From assembly GCF_000332335.1 (NCBI RefSeq), contig NZ_KB235948.1:1834552-1898551 (forward strand): a DNA stretch of 64,000 nucleotides, read 5' to 3'. Of this stretch, positions 1-8,425 are shown piece after piece (position 1 is the stretch's first letter; each line of letters opens with the position of its first letter). The notes beneath the pieces were generated by a model. That model saw nothing but the letters and a program-made list of their open reading frames with translations. It ran no database searches and was not told the DNA's origin. Origin of the DNA: Kamptonema formosum PCC 10802 (GTDB lineage Bacteria > Cyanobacteriota > Cyanobacteriia > Cyanobacteriales > Oscillatoriaceae). The position numbers were made by a program, and so were the translations under genes.

Positions 1-453
1 CAAACTCAGCCCACCGGCACGTAATATTGAACTTCTTGAAACCCGCGAAGGCGGGTTTCGTCTGTGTAGCTGCGGTTTCTAACCGCCAAGCACCCCGGCG
101 TTTTAGCGATAGATACCCGGCGTTTTACCGATAGATACCCGGCGTTTTACCGATAGATACCCGGCGTTTTACCGATAGATACCCGGCGTTTTACCGATAA
201 TCCCCGGCGATTATAAATCGCGGCTATACAAACGAAGTCCGCCTTCGCGGACTTCAGAAATCCCGATTTGAGGAAAAGACACCGGCAATTGGAAATTCCC
301 TGCGACAAACTCAGCCCACCGGCACGTAATATTGAACTTCTTGAAACCCGCGCAGGCGGGTTTCGTCTGTGTAGCTGCGTTTTCTAACCGCCAAGCCCCT
401 TCAGAAATCCCGCTTTCGGGAAAGAGACACCGGCAATTGGAAATTCCCTGTGA
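1..453. repeat. Duplicated intergenic block with a 22-bp tandem repeat
   Basis: Two near-identical blocks of about 90 bp lie at 1-90 and 306-395. Each contains the hairpin AACCCGCGAAGGCGGGTT or a one-base variant. A second pair (about 262-305 and 399-453) shares the text around CACCGGCAATTGGAAATTCC. Between them, 93-200 holds about five copies of a 22-bp unit built on CCCGGCGTTTTACCGATAGA. No convincing gene was found in 1-473. Related hairpin text (GTATAGCTGCGGTTTCAACCGCC) recurs near 53.9 kb, so this is a dispersed family of this genome. Confidence 0.8.
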
Positions 454-473
454 CACCTCCATCCTTCCCAACG

Positions 474-1315
474 GTTTCCATTAATTCGACTTCCGGGCGG
501 AAGCCAAGCTCTTGTAAGAAAGAGGTAACTTGGGACAAAAAACGGTTTCCATTAATTCGACTTCCGGGCGGAAGCCAAGGTTCAACCGTTCTCCTCTCGG
601 ACGGTAGCCAGCATTTCATGTTTCCATTAATTCGACTTCCGGGCGGAAGCCAAGCTGGAAATCCTCCCGCAGGTTTCCGCCATCTGGGATAAACGGTTTC
701 CATTAATTCGACTTCCGGGCGGAAGCCAAGCCTCATAAACTAACCCCTCAAGACATGATTGGGTTTCCATTAATTCGACTTCCGGGCGGAAGCCAAGTTG
801 AAGCACCAAGACACTCGGATGCAAAAATTCTAACTGGTTTCCATTAATTCGACTTCCGGGCGGAAGCCAAGACCAGAAAACAACCAGTATCGTGAATTAT
901 CTCAGGAGGAGTTTCCATTAATTCGACTTCCGGGCGGAAGCCAAGAGTAGGAAATTGTCATGGAAACCCATCAACCGACAGAAGTTTCCATTAATTCGAC
1001 TTCCGGGCGGAAGCCAAGCTGTGGTAGATGGTCGCAAGATATGTGAGCTACAAGAAAAGTTTCCATTAATTCGACTTCCGGGCGGAAGCCAAGTTTTTGC
1101 AGGAGTCCCTTGGGGATGGCTCCGTCAAAGGTTTCCATTAATTCGACTTCCGGGCGGAAGCCAAGCGCTAGTGGGAAATTGTTCTACAACCAGAATGGTG
1201 CAGTGGGTTTCCATTAATTCGACTTCCGGGCGGAAGCCAAGATTCAAATAACGCCCAAGTGACCTTTAAAATTCCTGATGGTTTCCATTAATTCGACTTC
1301 CGGGCGGAAGCCAAG
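474..1315 (-). CRISPR. CRISPR array, 12 repeats and 11 spacers
   Basis: Twelve 35-bp repeats begin at 474, 545, 620, 696, 763, 837, 911, 984, 1059, 1131, 1207 and 1281, and all appear identical by eye. On the plus strand each starts GTTTCCATTAATTCG and ends CGGAAGCCAAG, with the internal palindrome CTTCCGGGCGGAAG. Spacers are 32-41 bp and all different. Read on the minus strand the repeat ends ATGGAAAC, the GAAAC-type 3' end usual for the crRNA 5' handle. That agrees with leftward cas1 and places the leader at the right end. The spacer length range and handle suggest a type III-like array, but subtype is inference because no effector genes are in view. Confidence 0.97.
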
Positions 1316-1590
1316 AGCAGGCTCTGGAAGCCTACCGCTGACAGCAGTCTACCACACTTTTTCGCGGGGGGTCAAATTTTGGGGGAAACACTGCGAATAG
1401 TTCTCAACAAGCATAGAGTCTCGAAGCTTCAAATCCAGACGGGGAGAGCGATTCGCGGGGGTCTGCCACAGAATAAGGAATTCAGCTCCCGCCCAACCCC
1501 CGCGAAAGAATTCTCGGCAGAGAAAAATCCCTGCCCCACCGGCACCAGAGATTGAGAGCGGGAGGAATGGCCAACCCTCAATCTCCTGAA
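1316..1590 (-). promoter_or_regulatory. Probable CRISPR leader
   Basis: This stretch lies between the right end of the array and the stop of the cas1 remnant, on the side predicted from the GAAAC end of the repeat. Read leftwards it contains two copies of GACCCCC(C)GCGAA, at about 1364-1376 and 1456-1468 in window coordinates. It is A/T-richer near the array. No cas2 or other coding sequence is convincing here. Leader assignment is inferred from orientation and position. Confidence 0.5.
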
Positions 1591-1596
1591 GCAAAA

Positions 1597-2370
1597 TTAC
1601 TTGCTCCAGATCATCGGGCGATACACCGGCACCTCACTGATCAAACAAGCCGCATATTCCCGCACCTGCAACTCAAGACAGCGGCGGAAGCTGACCTTAT
1701 ATCCAGTATGCGGGTGAGTCAGCTGAGACTGCAACTTCTCCTCCCAGTGCTTGAGAAACTTCTTAAGCGCGTCAGGGTGCAAATAGACGCCGCCCCACTC
1801 GTCAGGCGGAGTGAAATCCGCCGGCTCAAAAATCTTAGAATTCACCAAATACGCCACCAGTGAGTCTACCAGCTGGGCGCGAAATTCTTCCACCAAGTCA
1901 GACACCAGAGCCGGATGGTTGTCCCGAGGGACGTGCAGATTGCCGAAGTGGGTGTGCAGCCCAATCGCCTGAACAAACGAATGGACATTCTGACTTAACA
2001 AGGTATATCCCAAACTCAGCAAACTGTTAATCGGGTCAGTGGGCGGGCGCTTGGTGCGCTTGGCAAAGGTAAATGGCCCAGTAAACAGGGACCCCAGGGC
2101 TTGAAAATAAACTGTCGCAGCCTTTCCCTCATACCCCCGCAGCGCATCAAGACTCTCAGCCACAGGCAAGCAGTCCATCAACCGGGCCAAGTCCTCAATC
2201 GCCTCTGAAACACCGGCACCCAAAGACAGCTTCGATTGGTTGCGGCGGTTCAGCCGCATCAGCAGAATCCGCGAATTGTGCAACTTGGCCCGCACAATCG
2301 CCTCCGCCTGCCGGCGGGTGAACTCAGGTGGAGCATGTCGGTTGTGCAAAGAAGCCCAAATGAATGCCAT
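1597..2370 (-). pseudogene. cas1: Cas1 integrase, N-terminally truncated
   Basis: Cas1 is the metal-dependent integrase that inserts new spacers into CRISPR arrays with Cas2. The remnant holds the all-alpha catalytic domain. RRQAEAIVRAKLHNSR opens the Cas1 homology, GYEGKAATVYF supplies the catalytic Glu, and the LHTHFGNLHV...DLVEEFR stretch supplies the conserved His and acidic residue. Homology starts at about 2330 and the usual N-terminal beta domain (roughly 80-90 residues) is missing. Upstream of 2330 the open frame continues into a dispersed repeat and a 21-bp minisatellite, so the longer open frame to 2520 is repeat-derived. An ATG at 2370 could still start a product of about 257 residues. 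There is no cas2 and no effector next to it. The sequence resembles cyanobacterial type III-associated Cas1, some of which are fused to reverse transcriptase, but no RT or Cas6 part is present here. Confidence 0.8.
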
Positions 2371-2440
2371 AATGATTTGAGCGGGGGGTAGGAGGAGAAA
2401 GTTTTTGGCCAGCTGAATCCCGGCAACGGGATTGAAACCC
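2334..2440 (-). repeat. Dispersed repeat copy A with CRISPR-repeat-like end
   Basis: On the minus strand this reads GTTTCAATCCCGTTGCCGGG, then ATTCAGCTGGCCAAA, then a pyrimidine-rich tract and TGGGCTTCTTTG. A second copy, about 80% alike by eye, lies on the plus strand at 5505-5620. The start, an RTTTCAATCCC motif facing GGGATT, resembles cyanobacterial CRISPR repeats of another family. The copy abuts the break point of cas1. Confidence 0.6.
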
Positions 2441-2472
2441 TTCCTGCAGCCCCCCACCCCACACCCAAACTG

Positions 2473-2733
2473 CATCGTTCGAGCTCTGAGCTCCATCGTT
2501 CGAGCTCTGAGGTCCATCATCCGAGCTCAGAGCTCCATCATCCGAGCTCCGAGCTCCATCGTTCGAGCTCCGAGCTCCATCATCCGAGCTCCGAGCTCCA
2601 TCATTCGAGCTCCGAGCTCCATCATCCGAGCTCCGAGCTCCATCATCCGAGCTCCGAGGTCCATCGTTCGAGCTCCGAGCTCCATCGTTCGAGCTCCGAG
2701 GTCCATCGTTCGAGCTCCGAGCTCCATCGTTCC
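2473..2733. repeat. 21-bp minisatellite, 12 units (GAGCTC-rich)
   Basis: Twelve tandem 21-bp units follow the pattern CATCATCCGAGCTCCGAGCTC, with variants CGTT/CATC and GAGCTC/GAGGTC. A partial unit follows. The same unit, in reverse complement, occurs about 13 times at 25938-26213. Because 21 is a multiple of three, both strands stay open and give spurious repetitive ORFs; none is credible as a protein. Confidence 0.9.
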
Positions 2734-2783
2734 AACCCACCGGCACACCAGCCGGTCCAAACAGATGCCGGTGCCCATATACA

Positions 2784-2817
2784 GAAACCCGGTTTCTCCA
2801 AGAAACCGGGTTTCTTC
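2784..2817. repeat. Palindromic AGAAACCCGGTTTCT repeat downstream of fabH
   Basis: CAGAAACCCGGTTTCT followed by CCAAGAAACCGGGTTTCTT forms a long palindrome. The family recurs at about 19590-19620, 50516-50550 and 56670-56703. Lying beyond the fabH stop, it could form a transcript-end hairpin, but as a dispersed repeat that role is uncertain. Confidence 0.6.
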
Positions 2818-2904
2818 ACTCCCTCTATTGACAGTTTTGCATTTTTATGCTATAGCCGGCACTCTACCCTTTCTTCAATCCAAAATCCGGGCATCCAAAA
2901 TCAC

Positions 2905-3903
2905 TCACCGCCCCCACTCAAAAATCGCCGCCCCCCAACTCAGCCCCGCACCGAAGCCGGCGGCAGCAATCACATCTCCCACTTCAACTTTGCCCCCGCG
3001 CACCGCCTCATCCAGCGCCAGAGGGATCGAAGCCGCCGAAGTATTCCCGTACTTCGCCAAATTGCTAATCACCTTTTCCGACGGAATATTCAAACGCTGC
3101 GCCACCGCATCCAGAATCCGCTGGTTCGCCTGGTGTAGCAGCAGCCAGTCCACATCATCCACAGTCAACTCCGCCCGGTGGAGAGCTTTTTCAATCACCT
3201 CTGGAACCCGGCGGACAGCAAACTTGTACACCTCTTGGCCCATCATCTGAATTGGCTCATAGGTGCCCTTGCCAATCTTAACACCGGCAGCCAGTTCCTG
3301 AGGCCCCCCCCGGTAAGCCAGCTGCAAACAGGCATTTTGCGTCCCATCGCTGCGCAGCTCAAACCCCAGCAGCCGGTCGCGCTTCGACGCCTGCAGCACC
3401 ACCGCACCGGCACCGTCGCCAAACAGCACGCAGGTGGTCCGATCGGACCAGTCCACCCAGCGCGACAGGATATCAGCGCCAATCAGCAGCACATTTTGGT
3501 AAATGCCGGTGCGCAGGAACTGGCTAGCCGTCACCAGCCCAAACACAAACCCCGAACAAGCCGCAGTCAAATCAAACGCAACCGCCCTCGACGCCCCCAA
3601 CAGCCCCTGAATTTTGCTAGCCGAGCCAAACAGATCATCCGCCGTAGAAGTAGCCAGAACAATCATATCAATATCCCCAGGCTCCAGACCGGCCATTGCC
3701 AGAGCCTTTTGGCCCGCCTCCGCCGCCAGAGCGCTCAGAGAGTCCTCAGCACCGGCAAGACGGCGGCACTTAATGCCGGTGCGCGTGGCTATCCAGCCAT
3801 CCGACGTTTCCACAATCTGGCTGAGCCCCTGGTTATCGAGGCAAGCCCCTGGTGTGGCTGAACCGCATCCCGTAATGGCAACGCCTGCAACTGTGTGCTT
3901 CAA
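2905..3903 (-). CDS. fabH: 3-oxoacyl-[ACP] synthase III
   Basis: FabH condenses acetyl-CoA with malonyl-ACP to start each cycle of type II fatty acid synthesis in the cytoplasm. The thiolase-fold triad is visible: Cys in TAACSGF, His in LLHQANQRI and Asn in YGNTSAASIP. Length of about 332 residues fits the family. I chose a TTG start at 3903 because it has GGAG eight bases upstream and sits six residues before the conserved VAGVAITG start of homologues. An upstream ATG at 3960 would add a non-conserved leader. It lies downstream of plsX on the same strand, the usual cyanobacterial lipid cluster order, though a MITE-like repeat lies between them. Confidence 0.95.
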   Translation of the reverse strand: MKHTVAGVAITGCGSATPGACLDNQGLSQIVETSDGWIATRTGIKCRRLAGAEDSLSALAAEAGQKALAMAGLEPGDIDMIVLATSTADDLFGSASKIQGLLGASRAVAFDLTAACSGFVFGLVTASQFLRTGIYQNVLLIGADILSRWVDWSDRTTCVLFGDGAGAVVLQASKRDRLLGFELRSDGTQNACLQLAYRGGPQELAAGVKIGKGTYEPIQMMGQEVYKFAVRRVPEVIEKALHRAELTVDDVDWLLLHQANQRILDAVAQRLNIPSEKVISNLAKYGNTSAASIPLALDEAVRGGKVEVGDVIAAAGFGAGLSWGAAIFEWGR

Positions 3904-4090
3904 ACTGATTACTCCATTGGTGGCTAGTGGGCTAAATGGGGACTTTAGGTGGGGGTGCAAGGTCCTCAGGTCACGGTCAATTGCGAATTTTTAAATTTTA
4001 ATTCAGCCTCGCACCGCCACGAGCGGAAACTTTTCCCACTCACCCGCCGGCACCCTCGCACGCCCCTCCAAGGGAGCGCGGCGGCGGTTC

Positions 4091-4195
4091 ATAGCAGCAG
4101 TCATATTGGGCGCGGACATCAGTGGCCCAGGGAAAAAGGCGTAGGACAGGCGTCTCGCCTGTCCTACTGTCCGTTCCCTAAGTGAATGCTGCTAT
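4091..4195 (+). mobile_element. MITE-like element, 105 bp, copy 1
   Basis: The element starts ATAGCAGCAGTCAT and ends ATGCTGCTAT, giving imperfect terminal inverted repeats of about 14-16 bp. It contains the central palindrome GTAGGACAGGCGTCTCGCC. An inverted second copy lies at 60037-60140 and matches along most of its length. It carries no coding capacity. It lies between plsX and fabH and could fold as a hairpin in their transcript. Confidence 0.75.
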
Positions 4196-4229
4196 ACAAT
4201 TCCTCCCGCCGCCCCCAGCCGAACTGCCC

Positions 4230-5261
4230 CTACTCCGTAACAGCCGGTTGCTGCTCCTTTTTTTGATACTGGGACTGAATGCGCTCCAGCACCTGGTTGT
4301 CAATCGCTTCCTTCGCCAGGCGAACAGCGTTGCAAATCGTCGGTGCTTGAGACGCCCCGTGGCTGATAATGCAAACACCGCCCACGCCCAGCAGCAAGCC
4401 GCCGCCATGCTCAACATGGTCAATGCGCTGCTTAATCCGCTTCAGGTTCGGCTGCAGCATCGCCGTGCCAATCTTGCCGTGGACTCCCCGCAGCAACTCA
4501 TCCTTGAGTACCTGCAGCACCACTTCGCCCACTGCCTCGGCAAACTTCAGCAGCACATTGCCCACAAAGCCATCACAGACAATCACGTCAAACTTAGCCG
4601 ACAGCACATCGCGCCCCTCCGCGTTGCCCACAAAGGGAATGTGCGGATTGTCTTGCAGCATTTGGTGAGTGCGCACTGCCAAATCATTGCCCTTAGAGGG
4701 TTCCTCACCGATATTCAGCAAGCCCACCTTGGGTTCTGCCACACCCAGGACGTACTGGCTGTAAATCGTCCCCATCGCCGCAAACTGCTCCAAAAACTTG
4801 GGCCGGCAGTCCACATTAGCTCCCACATCCAGAATTAGCACCTGCTTGGAAGGCACGATAGTTGGCAGCACCGCACCAATAGCAGGCCGGTCAATTCCCG
4901 GCAGGCGGCCCAGTCGCAGCAGAGCGGCGGCCATTGCCGCCCCTGAGTGGCCCGCTGAAACCACCGCATCGGCTTTTCCTTGCTTCACCAAATCCATCGC
5001 GACGTTGATAGAGGCTTTGGGCTTGCGTTTAAGCGCGCTCAAAGGCTCCTCATGCATCTCGACCGTACCTTCAGCCGGCACAATTTCTGGCAGTGGGGAA
5101 TGGTACTGCTGCACGGAGGCTTTTATTTGCTGCGGATCGCCCACCAGCAAAACCTCCACGCCCAATTCCTCCTGTGCCCTGAGCGCTCCAGCCACTATCT
5201 CGCCTGGAGCGTGGTCCCCGCCCATAGCATCAATTGCAATCCGTGCCCGTGTCGATCCCAT
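4230..5261 (-). CDS. plsX: Phosphate acyltransferase PlsX
   Basis: PlsX makes acyl-phosphate from acyl-ACP, the acyl donor for the first step of glycerolipid synthesis. The N-terminus ARIAIDAMGGDHAPGEIVAGA is the family signature. Other conserved blocks are SAGHSGAAMAAALLRLGRL and the GNVLLKF segment. Length of 343 residues is normal. The ATG at 5261 is the only start compatible with the conserved N-terminus. fabH lies about 330 bp downstream on the same strand, so the two probably share expression. The C-terminal tail (KKEQQPAVTE) is polar and variable. Confidence 0.96.
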   Translation of the reverse strand: MGSTRARIAIDAMGGDHAPGEIVAGALRAQEELGVEVLLVGDPQQIKASVQQYHSPLPEIVPAEGTVEMHEEPLSALKRKPKASINVAMDLVKQGKADAVVSAGHSGAAMAAALLRLGRLPGIDRPAIGAVLPTIVPSKQVLILDVGANVDCRPKFLEQFAAMGTIYSQYVLGVAEPKVGLLNIGEEPSKGNDLAVRTHQMLQDNPHIPFVGNAEGRDVLSAKFDVIVCDGFVGNVLLKFAEAVGEVVLQVLKDELLRGVHGKIGTAMLQPNLKRIKQRIDHVEHGGGLLLGVGGVCIISHGASQAPTICNAVRLAKEAIDNQVLERIQSQYQKKEQQPAVTE

Positions 5262-5504
5262 TGATCAAAGTCATAGAAACCTAGAAAATTTTACCAGATG
5301 GCTATGCTGTGCGCGCACCCCTTGCGGACAGAATCTCTCCACGGCACCCGTCGGGACTTTCCTGAAAATAGCTCTGAGCTACCGCACCCCAAAGCACCCC
5401 TTCCGCCCTTGGAACAGGGGGAGGTGCCGCGCGTCAGAGAGCAGCGCTGTGCCGGTAGCAGCTGTCTTGACGGCTTGCTATTATCAGCAGGAATTTCAGG
5501 AGTC

Positions 5505-5620
5505 AGATTTCAATCCCTTTTCCGGGATTCAGCTGGCCAAATCTCTTCTCCTCCTGCCCCCTGCTGAAATTATTGTCGCATTGATATGGGCTTCTTTGCC
5601 AAACCGGCACGCTCCCGAAT
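5505..5620 (+). repeat. Dispersed repeat copy B (match to 2334-2440)
   Basis: Starts ATTTCAATCCCTTTTCCGGG and continues ATTCAGCTGGCCAAA and a CTCCTCCTGCCCCC tract, parallel to copy A near cas1. The rest of the 515-bp gap 5262-5776 holds no gene that I can support. Confidence 0.6.
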
Positions 5621-5776
5621 ACTGAACCTTGAAAAGTCAAAGGTCAGCGGTATGGGGTCGCGAGTCGCGGTTTTGGGCTAACACTCAATTCATTCGCGCA
5701 CCAGTCACGGCTCCCCAGTCGTGCCGGTGCCAGCACCCGCGCCTTTAATATTAAGTTTTGTGAGGAAATCTGATAA

Positions 5777-7096
5777 ATGCTGGAGTTATTGAGTTCGGGT
5801 TTGCTCTCCCTGTGGCTGGAGGGGGCGGGGATGCGCCCAACCCCGCTGGATGCCTTCACCCTGCTGGCAGGACCTGGCATCCCCGGATTTGCCATCGATT
5901 CAGAGCCCGAAACTGCAGCGGAAGCCACTGTGCGGCAATACCTGCAGGAGTTAGCAGCCCTCGGACTGCAGAAAGACGCTCAGGGGATTTGGCTGCAGTC
6001 GGGGCCGGTGTTGCTGGCCAGCAACCAGGGCAATATTCCCCTGCCGGCAGCCTCTCTGACGAAGATAGCCACCTCTTGGGCGTCATTAAAGACCTGGGGG
6101 CCGGCCCACCAGTTCCAGACCGAGTTCAGCGCCACCGGCCCGATTCAGGATGGGGTCGTCCAGGGGGACTTGGTAATTGCCGGTGGCGGCGATCCGATGT
6201 TTGTCTGGCAGGAAGCTATCGCCGCCGGCAACGCCCTCAACCAGATGGGGATCGAGCGCGTCACCGGCAATTTAGTCATCGCCGGCAATTTCTCGATGAA
6301 TTTCCAGTCCGACGCCCTTCGCAGCGGCGAATTGCTCAAACAGGCCCTTGACTCCCGCCTCTGGCCACCAGACGCCCAATCCCAGCACTCTACCATGCCG
6401 GCGGGAACCCCCAAACCGCAAATAGAGATTGCCGGTGCCGTCAAACTGGTCAAACCGGCTCCCGGCAGCATTCCCAACAAGCAGCTGCTATTGCGGCGCA
6501 AGTCCCTGCCGCTGAGAGACATTTTGAAAGAAATGAACGTTCACAGCAACAACGACATCGCCCAGATGCTGGCGGATGAACTGGGAGGGGGGCCGGTGGT
6601 GGCCAAGCTCGCCATCGCCGCTGCCGGTGTCCCGCCCCGAGAAATCCAGCTGCTCAACGGTTCCGGACTCGGACAGGAGAACCGCATTTCCCCGAGAGCC
6701 GCCAGCTCCCTATTTGTGGCCATTCAGCGCTACTTGCAACCTTACGGACTGACGGTTGCCGACCTGTTTCCAGTTTTTGGGCGCGATGGCGGCACTATGG
6801 ACTACCGGCACATGCCCAAAGCCTCTGTCGTCAAAACCGGCACCCTCTCCGATGTCAGCGCCCTAGCCGGTGTCCTGCCCACCCGCGACCGTGGCCCAGT
6901 CTGGTTTGCCATCATCAACCGGGGCGAAAATATCGAAGGCTTGCGGGCGCAGCAAGACACCTTTCTGGAGCGCCTGCAAAAGCAGTGGGGAGCCCCGCCC
7001 GCGCCGATCCCAGCCATCGCCTCCGGGGCTCCTCCCAACAGCGACAGCACCCGCCTGGGTGCCGCCAATCGCAACGAAATCCTCTTCGGCGGCTAA
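5777..7096 (+). CDS. dacB: D-alanyl-D-alanine carboxypeptidase/endopeptidase (PBP4, S13)
   Basis: This penicillin-binding protein trims or opens peptidoglycan peptides in the periplasm. All three active-site motifs of the serine beta-lactam family are visible: SLTK (in AASLTKIATSW), SNN (in HSNNDIAQMLAD) and KTG (in VVKTGTLSDVSALAG). The large insertion between SxxK and SxN is typical of the S13 family. Length of 439 residues fits. The N-terminus (MLELLSSGLLSLWLEGAG) is only weakly hydrophobic, so the export signal is not obvious and the true start could differ. It stands alone, divergent from plsX and convergent with lptC. The C-terminal 25 residues are Pro/Ala-rich and probably unstructured. 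Confidence 0.9.
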   Translation: MLELLSSGLLSLWLEGAGMRPTPLDAFTLLAGPGIPGFAIDSEPETAAEATVRQYLQELAALGLQKDAQGIWLQSGPVLLASNQGNIPLPAASLTKIATSWASLKTWGPAHQFQTEFSATGPIQDGVVQGDLVIAGGGDPMFVWQEAIAAGNALNQMGIERVTGNLVIAGNFSMNFQSDALRSGELLKQALDSRLWPPDAQSQHSTMPAGTPKPQIEIAGAVKLVKPAPGSIPNKQLLLRRKSLPLRDILKEMNVHSNNDIAQMLADELGGGPVVAKLAIAAAGVPPREIQLLNGSGLGQENRISPRAASSLFVAIQRYLQPYGLTVADLFPVFGRDGGTMDYRHMPKASVVKTGTLSDVSALAGVLPTRDRGPVWFAIINRGENIEGLRAQQDTFLERLQKQWGAPPAPIPAIASGAPPNSDSTRLGAANRNEILFGG

Positions 7097-7144
7097 AATA
7101 CCCTCGTTCCGGGGCGGTTTGTAGTTGGGCTTTAGCCCAAAATC

Positions 7145-8425
7145 TTACTGCCCCCTCTTCTCCTCAGGCACTATCTCCGTCACCACCGGCTCGCCGCCGC
7201 CGGTCACCGTGACCGTTTGGGCATTCAAATTCCCCACCGCTTTCGGCCCGTTCAAAGTCAGGGGCGGATCGGCCTGATTATACACCACATTGCCTTCTGC
7301 GTCAATATCTTGGGTGGAAATATTCCAAGTCATCAGGTCCGCGCTCATCCGGGACTGGCGGCGCTCGCCGGCACCGCGCACACTGCCGGTGAGATAGCAT
7401 ATTTTTGGTTTGATGTCAACAATGCCCTGGTTGGCGGAAAAAGTCAGTTGCTCGCTCTCGTGGACCACCGTCACCGGCACCTCGGAGCGAACGGTTTCAG
7501 CATTTAAATCCCAAGTCATCGATTCGCTCGCCACCAGCACGGGAGGGTCGAGCAAATTCACCCGAGCATTCTGTTGGAGGGTAGCGGTTTTGGCTTTCAG
7601 GCTGACTTCGCCGCGACCGGCAGTTGCCCGGTTTTTCAAAGTTTTGCCCTCATAGCGGTCAATCTGAACCGGCACGTCCGCAGTTACAAGTTCCCTGTCC
7701 CTCTCCCAGACGACATGTTCGGTGCGCAGCTGCAGTGGCGGGTCAGTAGAAGTCGCCACCACAGTGCCGGTTAATTCCATGTGGCGCTGGCGGCTTTTCA
7801 TGCGCCCTTCTTGAGCGGAGACGGTCACTTGCTTGTGGGTGCCAGTGAGATTTTTGCGAACAGTTAAAATATCCTCTTTCGGACGCCACTCCAGCTGATC
7901 CCCGCGCAGCACGGCTCCATCTTGGATGTCCGTCGCCACAATATCGTCAAATAGAAATAGCTTCTTGCCATCCTGGTGAACTTCCCCGCGCTTCGCTTTC
8001 AGGCGAAACACGAGTTTCCCATCTTGGAAGAGTTCCCCGTCAGGATTCTCAACGTGAGCCACTGCCTGATCTTTGGTGTAATTGGCCGCCATTGCCTTAA
8101 CTTTCCAGAGCAGCTGACCTTTTTCGTCCGCCGCTACCAGGGTGATATCCTTCAAGGTTAAGCGGCCCGACTCAGGCGGCAGCTGAGCTGGAGACGGTTG
8201 AGCGGTCGGGCCCGGCTTATTGCTGCAAGCCGAGCTTCCCAACAGCAGCGCCCCGACAAGGAAAAAGTAAAAAGGCCACTCCCCACGGCCTCCCGCACCC
8301 CCAGAGTTTTTCTCAGTTCGGGAGGGAGTGGGGGGAGGGCAAAAGAAAGAATTTTTTGTATTTTTTTCTTTTGACTTTTTACTTTTAACTTTTAAAGCGC
8401 TGCTGCTATCGTTCAGACCGGTCAT
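7145..8425 (-). CDS. lptC: LPS export periplasmic protein LptC
   Basis: LptC passes lipopolysaccharide from the LptB2FG inner-membrane ABC transporter to the LptA bridge. The sequence shows repeated beta-strand blocks of the LptA/LptC jellyroll type, with motifs such as GELFQDGKLVFRLKAKRGEVHQDGKKLFLFDDI and later LTLNGPKAVGNLNAQTVTVTGG. At 426 residues it is about twice the E. coli LptC length, as usual in cyanobacteria. A hydrophobic stretch FYFFLVGALLLGSSAC near residues 53-68 suggests a lipoprotein-like or membrane-anchored N-terminus, but the lipobox is not canonical. The start overlaps the end of the NYN gene by 20 bp, suggesting co-transcription. Confidence 0.82.
   Translation of the reverse strand: MTGLNDSSSALKVKSKKSKEKNTKNSFFCPPPTPSRTEKNSGGAGGRGEWPFYFFLVGALLLGSSACSNKPGPTAQPSPAQLPPESGRLTLKDITLVAADEKGQLLWKVKAMAANYTKDQAVAHVENPDGELFQDGKLVFRLKAKRGEVHQDGKKLFLFDDIVATDIQDGAVLRGDQLEWRPKEDILTVRKNLTGTHKQVTVSAQEGRMKSRQRHMELTGTVVATSTDPPLQLRTEHVVWERDRELVTADVPVQIDRYEGKTLKNRATAGRGEVSLKAKTATLQQNARVNLLDPPVLVASESMTWDLNAETVRSEVPVTVVHESEQLTFSANQGIVDIKPKICYLTGSVRGAGERRQSRMSADLMTWNISTQDIDAEGNVVYNQADPPLTLNGPKAVGNLNAQTVTVTGGGEPVVTEIVPEEKRGQ

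Noticed and set aside
1349-1594. Small leftward ORF between the CRISPR array and cas1, considered as cas2.
   Set aside because: No ferredoxin-like Cas2 pattern or start-codon context. Its text overlaps the probable leader and has low-complexity composition.
2324-2778. Repetitive ORFs such as SNDGARSSDDGARSS in the 21-bp minisatellite, on both strands and also near 25.9-26.3 kb.
   Set aside because: They are products of a 21-bp repeat (a multiple of three) and lack any ribosome site or conserved domain.
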